Shown here one piece after another: positions 36,559-44,486 of a stretch of 64,000 bases of DNA (position 1 is its first letter; each line of letters starts with the position of its first letter). Both the position numbers and the translations under genes were made by a program. Below the pieces are notes generated by a model. The model did not search any database. It had not been told where the DNA came from and saw only the letters and a list, made by a program, of their open reading frames with translations. Where the stretch lies: positions 62,001-126,000 of the forward strand of contig CALLIK010000010.1 of the NCBI GenBank assembly GCA_938009235.1. The letters are read 5' to 3'. Origin of the DNA: an uncultured Caulobacterales bacterium (GTDB lineage: Bacteria; Pseudomonadota; Alphaproteobacteria; Caulobacterales; Maricaulaceae).

Positions 36559-36612
36559 TCAAAGTCATGACCCAAATATAAATGATGGAAAATCGACGCT
36601 GCATGACTTTGA
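36559..36612. repeat. Spaced inverted repeat upstream of the ECF sigma gene
   Basis: TCAAAGTCATG at 36559-36569 is the exact reverse complement of CATGACTTTGA at 36602-36612, 32 bases apart. It lies in the sigma gene's upstream region, also just beyond the end of the secreted-protein gene. The minus-strand TGATC at 36611-36615 resembles the -35 element reported for ECF11-type promoters, but no matching -10 is clear. Possible operator or attenuator. Confidence 0.45.
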
Positions 36613-36641
36613 TCAACACTACACCTTTGGTGCAGGTCAAA

Positions 36642-37526
36642 TCAGGGTGTGTAGATCGTATAGACTACATCGGCAGCAAGCGACCCTATACCTTGTGAAA
36701 AATCATAATTACTCCCAGAGATCGTCGATCCTGTGAGATCATAACGAGCCTGAAACCCTATCGCTTGTTCCATAATAGACCCTGGATCACTTGCCGTTCT
36801 TTGCTCACCCTGAAAAACCTGAGTAGGTGATCCAGTTAAACCATCTAACGTATAAAGGGAGTTGCCAAACTCACCATAGGTGATGCCATTACCACTCGGG
36901 GCTGGGTCTTGAGCTTCATCCCCCCAGCGGTTCACGCCAGTACCGCCTGAAACAGTGTACCGAAAACGAAACCGAATATTACTATAATCCATCGTACTAA
37001 AATCACCCGTCGCGGACAAATTAATGGCTTCACCAAAAACATCGAAGGGAACATTAGACGCCACATAAAAACGCGAGGCTCGAGACCCACTGCCTAGAAG
37101 GTCAATATCGGTGCTGTCGTCTAAACCAAAGGCCGTATAACTATCATTTTCATCTAAAGTTTGGTGCGGGCCTGCTGACTGAAAAGCCCCCCCAGAGGTC
37201 GGGTTATTAATTTGCATTTCCCAACCCGAACCCTCGCCGCTCGAGATAGGATTATAAAGTCCAGAATTATAGTTGATCGGCCGACCATCTGCTGCGATCA
37301 AATCAGGCGAGGCCTGTCCCGAGGTCGCATCATCCAAGAGATGAAAATCATAGACAACTGGGGCTGTCCCGCCATTTTCCGAGAAATCAGACGCTCCGAA
37401 AACGATGACAACAGAAGACGCACGAAAATAGGGCCTGTCGACTACCGCCGACAGAGCTGGGGCTGAAATACAGCCCGCTAAAAGGAACGCCCACGTACCT
37501 TTGCGTATATTATCCCGTAGTCTCAC
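36642..37526 (-). CDS. Secreted or outer-surface protein of unknown function
   Basis: A 294-residue protein with a signal peptide: basic 'MRLRDNIRKGTWAF', hydrophobic core 'LLAGCISAPALSA' and likely cleavage after the second 'ALSA'. The mature protein is rich in Ser, Gly, Asp and Tyr and low in Lys. It looks beta-rich, with pieces such as 'SVVIVFGASDFSENGG' and 'IRFRFRYTVSGGTGVNRWG'. Large Gly/Ser loops resemble those of extracellular or PEP-CTERM-like proteins, but no sorting motif is present at the end. No family is recognised. It is monocistronic, with the ECF sigma gene downstream. Confidence 0.65.
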   Translation of the reverse strand: MRLRDNIRKGTWAFLLAGCISAPALSAVVDRPYFRASSVVIVFGASDFSENGGTAPVVYDFHLLDDATSGQASPDLIAADGRPINYNSGLYNPISSGEGSGWEMQINNPTSGGAFQSAGPHQTLDENDSYTAFGLDDSTDIDLLGSGSRASRFYVASNVPFDVFGEAINLSATGDFSTMDYSNIRFRFRYTVSGGTGVNRWGDEAQDPAPSGNGITYGEFGNSLYTLDGLTGSPTQVFQGEQRTASDPGSIMEQAIGFQARYDLTGSTISGSNYDFSQGIGSLAADVVYTIYTP

Positions 37527-37652
37527 ACCGCTTTAATACTCAATATCTCTAAAAACTGACCTAAACATCATCGTTAAGAAAGGATTTTATCTCGAAGGGC
37601 TTCGTAAAGGAAAACTATCTCGTACTTGACATCTTTACTTACATTACACATA

Positions 37653-37670
37653 TTTCTGTTATGACAGAAA
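37653..37670. promoter_or_regulatory. Palindrome over the start codon of the GbsR-like regulator gene
   Basis: TTTCTGT-TATG-ACAGAAA is a perfect inverted repeat with 7-base arms; the ATG in its centre is the start codon at 37661. A TTGACA at 37626-37631 followed 17 bases later by CATATT would place the start of transcription at or next to the ATG, so the mRNA may be leaderless; no ribosome-binding site is visible. The palindrome is a good candidate for autoregulation. Confidence 0.55.
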
Positions 37671-38218
37671 TTACAGATAAAATAAAACTACCCAAAGCCG
37701 TTGAACGGTTCGTTTTGCATTGGGGCGATTTGGGCGGAACGTGGGGCGTCAACCGCACCGTGGCTCAAATCCATGCTTTACTTTATCTAAGCGAACAGCC
37801 TCTCAACGCGGAAGACATCCAAACGCAATTGGGCGTCGCGCGGAGCAATGTTAGCAATAGCCTAAAAGAGTTGCTCGGACTCAAACTCGTAAAGCGTTAT
37901 CCTGTACCTGGAGATCGCCGTGATCATTTCGTCGCAGAAGTTGATGTCTGGCAAGTCGCGCGACATATTGCAGCCGCCCGCAAAGCCCGCGAAATCGACC
38001 CCGCTCTTGCGACCTTAGAAGACTGCCTCGCGGCTGCAGCTACCGACAGTCAAGTCAGCGCAGAGCAAATACGCCGCCTACGCGAGATGCATGAATTCAC
38101 GGCCACAATGGATCGCTGGTACGAAAAAATGTCATCGCTCCCCTCATCAACACTCGCCCGCCTCGTCTCCATGGGCGACGCGGTCGTGAAAGTTCTGAGC
38201 CTTGGCCGTAAAAATTAA
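37661..38218 (+). CDS. GbsR/MarR family transcriptional regulator
   Basis: A 185-residue winged-helix regulator of the GbsR-like branch, with 'VERFVLHWGDLGGTWGVNRT' at the N-terminus, 'QIHALLYLSEQPLNAEDIQT' and 'LGVARSNVSNSLKELLGLKL' (recognition helix), then 'VKRYPVPGDRRDHFVAE' (wing). The C-terminal helices would dimerise. It heads a plus-strand run of five genes that ends with two desaturases; DUF4166 and desaturase genes are often found beside such regulators. It probably represses or controls this lipid-modification operon and itself through the palindrome at its start. The effector is unknown. Confidence 0.87.
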   Translation: MTEITDKIKLPKAVERFVLHWGDLGGTWGVNRTVAQIHALLYLSEQPLNAEDIQTQLGVARSNVSNSLKELLGLKLVKRYPVPGDRRDHFVAEVDVWQVARHIAAARKAREIDPALATLEDCLAAAATDSQVSAEQIRRLREMHEFTATMDRWYEKMSSLPSSTLARLVSMGDAVVKVLSLGRKN

Positions 38219-38266
38219 AGGTCAAAAACACTAGAGGATAGACGTAGAGAATAAGGGAGCGGCATC

Positions 38267-38968
38267 ATGGTCGCCTATAAATTCGAAAACACAAATTGGA
38301 CGCAAACACCCAAACAAGAACGTGCTCCAAAGACATTAGGAGATCTTCGGTTTCGTCACCTGTTTAACGATACCGACTGGCGCAAACTTCCCATTACAGT
38401 GCGCGAACGCTTTGGCCGGCGAGTCGCCATAGGGGACGCATTGATCTATCGCGGACACGTAGAATTTAACCGCATTAATCGCTGGGGACGGATACTAAAC
38501 ACTGCGCTCAAACTTGTTGGCGCGCCACTACCTCTCGATACACAAAATGCCGGCGCAGCTGCAATTGTAACCGTCACAGAAGCCCCAGATGGCGCGCAAA
38601 TTTGGATGCGCCAATATGCACGCCAAGACAGCCAACATCCCTTCCCGCAAATCATACAAAGCGCAAAACGCTTTACGGGAGCTACGGGTATAGAAGAACA
38701 TATCGGACGCGGTATTGGCATGAGCCTCCTCCCCCTCGTCGAAGGCGAAGAACTCGTCTTCCGCGCGAAGGATATATTCTGGGATATTGGGTTCAGGAAC
38801 CGCAAGACACTCCGCCTAACACTCCCGCGTTGGCTTGGCCCTGATGTTTTACGCGCGGGGCATGAAGAAGTGGGCGACGGAGAGTTTGTCTTCACCCTTC
38901 GCATCAAACACAAATGGTTCGGCACATTACTAGATCAACGCGTCTGGTTTCGGGATGATGTAAAATGA
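38267..38968 (+). CDS. DUF4166 domain protein
   Basis: A 233-residue soluble protein with a DUF4166-like domain. Support: 'LGDLRFRHLFNDTDWRKLP' at the N-terminus, 'YRGHVEFNRINRWGRIL' and 'GAPLPLDTQNAGAAAIVTV', then 'PLVEGEELVFRAKDIFWDIG' and a Trp-rich end 'KHKWFGTLLDQRVWFRDD'. DUF4166 proteins are often encoded with membrane or carotenoid/lipid genes, and some are fused to saccharopine-dehydrogenase-like domains; function is unsettled. A strong ribosome-binding site (AAGGGAG) supports the start. Its stop overlaps the next start by four bases. Confidence 0.75.
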   Translation: MVAYKFENTNWTQTPKQERAPKTLGDLRFRHLFNDTDWRKLPITVRERFGRRVAIGDALIYRGHVEFNRINRWGRILNTALKLVGAPLPLDTQNAGAAAIVTVTEAPDGAQIWMRQYARQDSQHPFPQIIQSAKRFTGATGIEEHIGRGIGMSLLPLVEGEELVFRAKDIFWDIGFRNRKTLRLTLPRWLGPDVLRAGHEEVGDGEFVFTLRIKHKWFGTLLDQRVWFRDDVK

Positions 38969-39438
38969 CCAAAGATCGAAACGTAACGCGTGAAAATCAA
39001 CCTCGGTTTATAGACGCTCTTTGCTCGGCCTCCATCACACTCTGGTTCATTACATCGATTGGCTTTTGCATTAGCTTCATCAATCACGAGACTAGAACGC
39101 TTTGGGAAGCCATAATAGTAAGCTTTTTTTCTTTATTTACAGCCTTACCCGTCGCCTTCATTTTAAGTGGCATCGTCAGTCTACCCCTATGGGTTTCTTT
39201 TCAGTATTTACATCTACTTAGCCACAAAACAGCCCCAATCATTGGAGTCACAACAGGGTTCACACTTACGGCAATATACGTTTTTATCGCACCTTTTGAT
39301 TACGCGGGTACCTACACAATCACCTCCGCAGAAGGGCTTAAGACAATCAGCATTGCATCTATCTTAGGCGGTGTATCTGGGTGGAATGGCTATCGTTTCG
39401 CATTGAATGGACGGCGCATAAAAAGGAAGAAGGTATGA
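38965..39438 (+). CDS. Small membrane protein of the desaturase operon
   Basis: A 157-residue integral membrane protein of unknown family. Four hydrophobic stretches are visible: 'ASITLWFITSIGFCISFI', 'AIIVSFFSLFTALPVAFILS', 'PIIGVTTGFTLTAIYVFIAP' and a weaker one around 'SIASILGGVSGW'. The tail is basic ('NGRRIKRKKV') and should be cytoplasmic. It overlaps genes on both sides by four bases (ATGA), so it is an integral part of the operon. Similar small four-helix proteins sometimes assist membrane enzymes; here that is speculation. Confidence 0.7.
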   Translation: MTKDRNVTRENQPRFIDALCSASITLWFITSIGFCISFINHETRTLWEAIIVSFFSLFTALPVAFILSGIVSLPLWVSFQYLHLLSHKTAPIIGVTTGFTLTAIYVFIAPFDYAGTYTITSAEGLKTISIASILGGVSGWNGYRFALNGRRIKRKKV

Positions 39439-40400
39439 CCTTCAAACAACTTCTCACTGAAGGACCAAAGCCAATCTGGATTCGGTACCTTCTAATTCTC
39501 GGCGTTGTCACCATGATCACGCGATTGGTGCTCGATTCCCGCTTTGCCACGACCTCATTCTTCTATTGCCTCGTCCCTTATGTGATCGGTGTGATTCTCT
39601 ATGTTTTTGTGCCGCAACCCACCGGCTGGACAAAAATGAGGCGTTTTGGTCGTCACCTTCTCGCGACGATCATTGTCATGTTAGCGAGTTCGGCGCTTCT
39701 ATTTGAGGGCTTTATTTGCGTCCTCATGGCTGCGCCGATTTATATCTTCTTTGCCGTTATCGCGTTCATGTTTACACCCAACAGAGCTGACCCTGATCGC
39801 CTCAAGCAAAGCGATGTTTTTAGATCTAGCATCGTACCGCTCGCCGTCATCATCATATCCGTCGAGGGTTTAACAGACACGACGAGCTTTCCGCGTGAAG
39901 AAGTCATCACCCGCACACACATCGTCAATCTGACACCTGCGCAAATTCATGCAAATCTTGCGGAGCCCGTGCATTTGGATGCAGCACGAAGTAAATTCCT
40001 CTCCCTCTTCCCACTGCCTGATCGCGTAGACGCGCCAGACTTTGCGCAAGGTCAAACCCACAAAGCCTTCTTCACCTATCGCCGTTGGGGGTTCACCAAT
40101 GTCCATAAGGGCGAGACTCATCTGCATATAAAAACGGTGCAGCCATTATTGGTCGAAACAGAAATCACGCAGGACACAAGTTACTTCTCACACTACCTCA
40201 CCATACACGGCACCAAGATTGAAATGGTCCCGCAAGCCAATGGCAATACAGAGGTCAGCCTCACCATCCGCTATCGACGTGAATTAGATCCCGCTTGGTA
40301 TTTCGGCCCGCTACAACGCCGCGCCATTCGCGAAAGTGGAGATTATTTATTACGCGAAATAATCGGAAAAACAGCCACAGAAGTTGACCCTACATTATGA
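39435..40400 (+). CDS. Membrane protein with soluble SRPBCC-like C-terminal half
   Basis: A 321-residue protein. The N-terminal 130 residues hold several membrane segments ('YLLILGVVTMITRLVL', 'FFYCLVPYVIGVILYVF', 'LATIIVMLASSALLF', 'FICVLMAAPIYIFFAVIAFM'). The C-terminal half is a soluble beta/alpha region beginning after 'EEVITRTHIVNLTPAQIHAN' that resembles START/SRPBCC-type lipid-binding domains. I choose the ATG at 39435, which overlaps the previous stop; the frame is open further upstream. The last 22 residues contain 'GDYLLREIIGKT', shared almost exactly with the end of the following desaturase. Function unknown; lipid handling fits the neighbours. Confidence 0.7.
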   Translation: MTFKQLLTEGPKPIWIRYLLILGVVTMITRLVLDSRFATTSFFYCLVPYVIGVILYVFVPQPTGWTKMRRFGRHLLATIIVMLASSALLFEGFICVLMAAPIYIFFAVIAFMFTPNRADPDRLKQSDVFRSSIVPLAVIIISVEGLTDTTSFPREEVITRTHIVNLTPAQIHANLAEPVHLDAARSKFLSLFPLPDRVDAPDFAQGQTHKAFFTYRRWGFTNVHKGETHLHIKTVQPLLVETEITQDTSYFSHYLTIHGTKIEMVPQANGNTEVSLTIRYRRELDPAWYFGPLQRRAIRESGDYLLREIIGKTATEVDPTL

Positions 40401-41356
40401 TGGACCCTGTCCACCGCGTAGACGCTACAGGCGCATCAGCCTGTGATGGACGCGTAACCCTAGATGCCACGAAAATCATCTGGACTGGCGGCTTAATGGT
40501 GAGCGGTCTAATACTCATTCCGTTTTTCACAAATTGGACGGCTGCCTTCATCGGCTTAACGCTAACATATATCACCCTTCTTCTGGGACATTCCGTTGGC
40601 ATGCACCGCATGATGATCCACCGCAGTTTCGAAACGCCGCCTTGGCTACGATACAGCCTAATATATCTAGGAACATTGGTTGGGATTGGTGGTCCCTCTG
40701 GAATCATAAAAATTCATGACACGAGAGACTGGGCGCAACGTGAACCAAAATGTCACGACTACTTCTCTCATCAACGTGGGTTTTGGCGCGATATTACATG
40801 GCAACTTTTTTACCGATTTGACCTCGATAACCCGCCAAAAATTACCATTGAACCTAACATTCAAACTGACCCATTTTTGAAACACCTAGACACCTATTGG
40901 CGATGGCATCAAATAGGACTTGCGTGCCTGCTCTTCCTTAGCGGAGGCTTACCGTTGGTCGTCTGGGGCATATGTCTACGTGTCACAATTAGTACGGTCG
41001 GGCATTGGACCGTAACATATATTTGTCACAACCCAGGACCTGGCCGATGGGCCGTCGAAGGCTCTGGCGTTCAAGCCTCGGATTTAAAGCTTCCAAATTG
41101 GATAGGTGGATGGCTGACACATGGGGAATGCTGGCATAGTAATCATCACGCTTTTCCTGAAAGCGCTCAGATTGGCCTAGAGCGCGGACAAATTGATCCC
41201 GCGTGGTATGTCATCGCAGCCCTAGAGAAAGTAGGGCTCGCGAAAGACGTCGGCAGGCCCCGTGAAAACATTAACGACCTACGGGAACGTGGAGATTATT
41301 TACTCCGCGAAATCATAGGGAAGACACCCGCAGAAACAGGCTCTGTAGATGCGTGA
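40397..41356 (+). CDS. Fatty acid desaturase-like protein 1 (chimeric C-terminus)
   Basis: A 319-residue membrane desaturase homologue of the acyl-CoA/delta-9-like type. His boxes are 'GHSVGMHRMMIHRSF' (H-x-x-x-x-H-R-x-x-x-H-R), 'HDTRDWAQR' with a preceding 'KIH', 'VGHWTVTYICHN' and 'GECWHSNHHAFPESA' (H-x-x-H-H). Paralogous to the next gene across the whole core. The last 23 residues, including 'GDYLLREIIGKT', match instead the end of the preceding unrelated gene, indicating that the 3' end was copied from it. It overlaps both neighbours (4 and 8 bases), so the operon is tightly coupled. Likely modifies membrane acyl chains; the double-bond position is unknown. Confidence 0.83.
   Translation: MMDPVHRVDATGASACDGRVTLDATKIIWTGGLMVSGLILIPFFTNWTAAFIGLTLTYITLLLGHSVGMHRMMIHRSFETPPWLRYSLIYLGTLVGIGGPSGIIKIHDTRDWAQREPKCHDYFSHQRGFWRDITWQLFYRFDLDNPPKITIEPNIQTDPFLKHLDTYWRWHQIGLACLLFLSGGLPLVVWGICLRVTISTVGHWTVTYICHNPGPGRWAVEGSGVQASDLKLPNWIGGWLTHGECWHSNHHAFPESAQIGLERGQIDPAWYVIAALEKVGLAKDVGRPRENINDLRERGDYLLREIIGKTPAETGSVDA
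41289..41335 (+). repeat. Duplicate of the 3' end of the preceding gene (copy at 40336-40382)
   Basis: The 47 bases at 41289-41335, inside desaturase 1, match 40336-40382, the 3' end of the preceding membrane-protein gene, at about 39 of 47 positions. Both copies are read in the same frame and give 'GDYLLREIIGKT'. This explains why two unrelated proteins share a tail. Confidence 0.85.
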
Positions 41357-42302
41357 AATCCATGACCGCATAATTCCAACGCCAGACTCTAATGCTGAGG
41401 TCGGGCAGATTTCATGGCACCCTTCGAAGTCCATTTGGTATTTTTCACATCTACTAATTTGGCTCACAGTCGGCATTTCAGATTTCAGCCTTAACGCCGT
41501 CCTCGCGTCTCTTGTACTAACGATAATCATACTCTGCGGTGGGCACAGTATCGGTATGCACCGCAAACTTATTCACGATAGCTTTAAGTGTCCGCTCTGG
41601 CTTGCGCGCTTAGGCGCATATCTCGGCACTTTGGTCGGCTTAGGCGGACCCTTTACGATGATGCGGGCTCATGACCTTCGCGATTGGGCGCAGCGTCAGG
41701 AAACCTGCCATCCGTTCTTTTCTCAACACAACGGCCTTTGGCGCGATTGGCTTTGGCAAACGCATGCCAAGCTTGTTCTGACGGCGGAACCAAGCATAAT
41801 TTATCCACAAAAGTTGACCCATGACCCATTTATGGCCTGGCTACAGCGAACAGTCTGGCTTCAACAAATTCCAATTGCCGCGGCCCTGCTTTACTTCGGG
41901 GATTGGGGATGGGTCGCATGGGGCGTAAGTGGTCGCATGATCATATCCATCACAGGGCATTGGCTCATCGGATGGTTTGCCCATAATCAAGGCCCACGTA
42001 ATTACCACGTGAACGGACACGGCGTGCAGGGTTATAATGTGCCGGGTCCAGCGGCCTTGTTTGGGTTTATTACCTTTGGTGAATGTTGGCATAACAATCA
42101 CCACGCATTTCCAGAAAGCGCGCGTTTCAGTCATCGCCGTTATGAGGTTGATCCGGGTTGGTGGGTTTTATGCGCATTGGCGAAGATTGGCCTTGTCACT
42201 CATTTGATCACGCCTGACGTCGCGCCAAATCTTTCGACACGGAAAGAAACGGGTTTAAAATCAGTTTCTGTCACCCCTCTTCACATAGAAGAAAAACTGT
42301 GA
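41349..42302 (+). CDS. Fatty acid desaturase-like protein 2
   Basis: A 317-residue paralogue of the preceding gene. Conserved elements are 'GHSIGMHRKLIHDSF', 'GTLVGLGGPFTMMRAHDLRD' followed by 'WAQR', 'TGHWLIGWFAHN' and 'FGECWHNNHHAFPESA'. Hydrophobic helices flank the boxes as in other membrane desaturases. It lacks the 'GDYLLREIIGKT' tail seen in its neighbour and instead ends with a longer, presumably ancestral, tail 'TGLKSVSVTPLHIEEKL'. It overlaps the upstream gene by eight bases and ends the operon; rmuC begins 27 bases on with its own strong ribosome-binding site. Two copies may act on different chains. Confidence 0.85.
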   Translation: MREIHDRIIPTPDSNAEVGQISWHPSKSIWYFSHLLIWLTVGISDFSLNAVLASLVLTIIILCGGHSIGMHRKLIHDSFKCPLWLARLGAYLGTLVGLGGPFTMMRAHDLRDWAQRQETCHPFFSQHNGLWRDWLWQTHAKLVLTAEPSIIYPQKLTHDPFMAWLQRTVWLQQIPIAAALLYFGDWGWVAWGVSGRMIISITGHWLIGWFAHNQGPRNYHVNGHGVQGYNVPGPAALFGFITFGECWHNNHHAFPESARFSHRRYEVDPGWWVLCALAKIGLVTHLITPDVAPNLSTRKETGLKSVSVTPLHIEEKL

Positions 42303-42329
42303 CACATCTCCCGCTCAAGGAGAACAAAG

Positions 42330-43472
42330 ATGGAACCTATTGTTGAGTTTTCAGGCGTATCGATCACGCTAACGGAAGCCCTATTGGCCATAGTATTGAT
42401 GTTGGTCGCTATTTTTGTGACGGCCTTAGTCATGCGAACAGGCCAATCAACAGAAGCCCGCGAGCTACAACGTCATCTCTCAGAGATGCGCGGTGAGCAA
42501 TCACGACTGCAAGGCCGCTTGTCTCAATTTGCAGAAGACAGTGAACGCCGCGATGCCAATTTTGCCGAAGTGCTTGATACACGGCTTGCGGGCGTGACAG
42601 ACCGTGTGGGCAAATCCTTAGAGCTCGCGCAAACACGAACAGGGGAAAACCTCTCAAAATTAAATGAGCGCTTAGGTCTCATCGATCAAGCTCAATCCAA
42701 TATCAAAGCCTTGGCAGGCGAAGTCTCTGGCCTGCAATCTATCCTGTCAAATAAACAAGCCCGCGGCGCATTCGGTGAAAAACAAATGCAGGATTTAATT
42801 CGCGCCTTCCTCCCTGCGCGCGCATTTTCCTTTCAGCATACATTGTCTAATAATACGCGCGTCGACGCCCTCATCCATATGCCAGACGGCCATGGTGATG
42901 TGGCCGTAGACAGTAAGTTCCCGCTCGAGAGCTGGCGGCGCATGGTCGAAGCTGACGGGAGTTATGAGGCAGATGGGGCTAAGCGTGATTTCCGCGCAGA
43001 TGTACTTCGTCACGTCCGTGACATTTCGAAAAAATACCTGATCGAAGGCGAGACCTATGAGTTGGCTTTATTGTTCCTGCCGTCCGATGCGATCTTTGCC
43101 GAAATCCACACCACATTTGACGAGATTATCGACAAGGGGTTTTCTCAACGCGTAGTCATCGTGTCCCCGACAACTTTCATGGCGACCTTACACACTATGC
43201 AGGCCGTGATGAATGACGCTGAAATTCAGAAAAATGCGGCCCTAATTAAACGAGAAGTTAGCGTCATGGCAGAGGATGTTACACGTCTAGGCGAGCGTGT
43301 AGGACGGCTCCAAAAACACTTCAGGCAGGCCGATCAAGACATTAGCGATATTCAAATTTCAGCTCGTAAGATCAATGTTCGAGCCAAGAAAATCAGTAAA
43401 GTTGAATTTGAAGCTGAGACATTAGAAGAAGACAGTCCAACGCTTAAACTCGTCTCAAAGGATGACAGGTAA
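42330..43472 (+). CDS. rmuC: DNA recombination protein RmuC
   Basis: A 380-residue RmuC homologue, a membrane-tethered nuclease-fold protein that limits recombination at inverted repeats. It has an N-terminal membrane segment ('LTEALLAIVLMLVAIFVTAL'), a long coiled coil to about residue 140, then the RmuC/PD-(D/E)XK-like core: 'ARGAFGEKQMQDLIRAFLP', 'RVDALIHMPDGHGDVAVDSK' (with the D and D-x-K of the nuclease fold) and 'YELALLFLPSDAIFAEI'. The start is backed by AAGGAG. The following small gene overlaps it by one base (TAATG). Clear family; activity in this organism not tested. Confidence 0.93.
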   Translation: MEPIVEFSGVSITLTEALLAIVLMLVAIFVTALVMRTGQSTEARELQRHLSEMRGEQSRLQGRLSQFAEDSERRDANFAEVLDTRLAGVTDRVGKSLELAQTRTGENLSKLNERLGLIDQAQSNIKALAGEVSGLQSILSNKQARGAFGEKQMQDLIRAFLPARAFSFQHTLSNNTRVDALIHMPDGHGDVAVDSKFPLESWRRMVEADGSYEADGAKRDFRADVLRHVRDISKKYLIEGETYELALLFLPSDAIFAEIHTTFDEIIDKGFSQRVVIVSPTTFMATLHTMQAVMNDAEIQKNAALIKREVSVMAEDVTRLGERVGRLQKHFRQADQDISDIQISARKINVRAKKISKVEFEAETLEEDSPTLKLVSKDDR

Positions 43473-43810
43473 TGTATATATACGGTGGACGTCTTTTTAA
43501 ACCCGTTGAAGCCTCTGGGTCATCTCAAGCCAGCGCAGATACAATCTTCAAATATGAGCAAAAAGAAAATTTAGTCACAGCGACTTATGCTGGCGGAGAC
43601 ATTCGCTTTGGCCAGATCATCGGGCGTGTCGATATCGCAGGTGTGCTAGATATGCGGTTTCAACATATCACGCGCGATGGTGAGTTGATGACGGGACATT
43701 GCACAACAACGCCAGAGCTCATGGCCAATGGTAAAATACGGCTACATGAGACATGGCAGTGGACCTGTGGATCCAACGAAAAAGGCCAAAGCATTTTAGA
43801 GGAAATGTAG
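43472..43810 (+). CDS. Small uncharacterised protein downstream of rmuC
   Basis: A 112-residue protein, coupled to rmuC by a TAATG overlap. It is beta-rich, with 'GGDIRFGQIIGRVDIAGVLD' then 'MRFQHITRDGELMTGHC' and the closing 'GKIRLHETWQWTCGSNEKG'. Homologues exist widely in bacteria as short proteins, sometimes mislabelled N-acetylglutamate synthase; I make no functional assignment. The 'G-x-I-x-L-x-E-x-W-x-W' end is a helpful identifier. It is convergent with recR, 17 bases away. Confidence 0.7.
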   Translation: MYIYGGRLFKPVEASGSSQASADTIFKYEQKENLVTATYAGGDIRFGQIIGRVDIAGVLDMRFQHITRDGELMTGHCTTTPELMANGKIRLHETWQWTCGSNEKGQSILEEM

Positions 43811-43827
43811 CGGCTATTACGACTGGC

Positions 43828-44433
43828 TTAAAACGGACGGCGGCTCTTAATCGCGGCGGTGATCGTTCCATCATCCAAATAATCCAACTCGCCGCCAACA
43901 GGAACACCATGCGCCAAACGCGATACTTTCACGCCGGTATGTTCAAGATGGTCGGTAATGTAATGCGCTGTCGTCTGCCCATCAACTGTCGCATTCATAG
44001 CTAGAATAACTTCAGTAACGCCGCCCCTACCCGCACGTTGAATTAAATTGGCTATGTTTAAGTCTTCAGGGCGAACGCCGTCGAGTGCGGATAATGTACC
44101 CCCCAGAACATGATACTGTCCACGGAAAGCCCCAGCTCGTTCCATCGCCCAAAGGTCAGATACATCTTGGACGACGCAAATTGTCGTAATGTCCCGCGTT
44201 AGCGTAGAACAAATATTACAAGGGTTACACGCGTCCACATTCCCGCAGGTTGAACAGGTCGAAATTCGTTCAGCGGCTTCACCCATCGCCAACGCCAAAG
44301 GCTTCATCAACGCATCGGGTTTTTTCAAAAGCGCAAGCGCAGCCCGCCGCGCAGAGCGTGGTCCCAAACCCGGAAGTTTAGATAAAAGGCTGATCAAGCG
44401 ATCAATTTCAGGGCTGACAGAGTGCTTCGGCAT
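43828..44433 (-). CDS. recR: Recombination mediator protein RecR
   Basis: RecR acts with RecO and RecF to load RecA at gaps. The 201-residue protein shows the N-terminal helix-hairpin-helix ('[20 protein letters not shown]'), the Cys4 zinc finger ('[17 protein letters not shown]') and a Toprim domain ('[17 protein letters not shown]' and '[20 protein letters not shown]'), then '[18 protein letters not shown]' and the closing '[16 protein letters not shown]'. In many alphaproteobacteria recR follows dnaX and ybaB directly; here ggt is inserted between ybaB and recR. Confidence 0.97.
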   Translation of the reverse strand: MPKHSVSPEIDRLISLLSKLPGLGPRSARRAALALLKKPDALMKPLALAMGEAAERISTCSTCGNVDACNPCNICSTLTRDITTICVVQDVSDLWAMERAGAFRGQYHVLGGTLSALDGVRPEDLNIANLIQRAGRGGVTEVILAMNATVDGQTTAHYITDHLEHTGVKVSRLAHGVPVGGELDYLDDGTITAAIKSRRPF

Positions 44434-44486
44434 AAATCGGATATAAGGCGTTTCGCCCGCAACGCTAGCCCGAGATTTACATCGGG

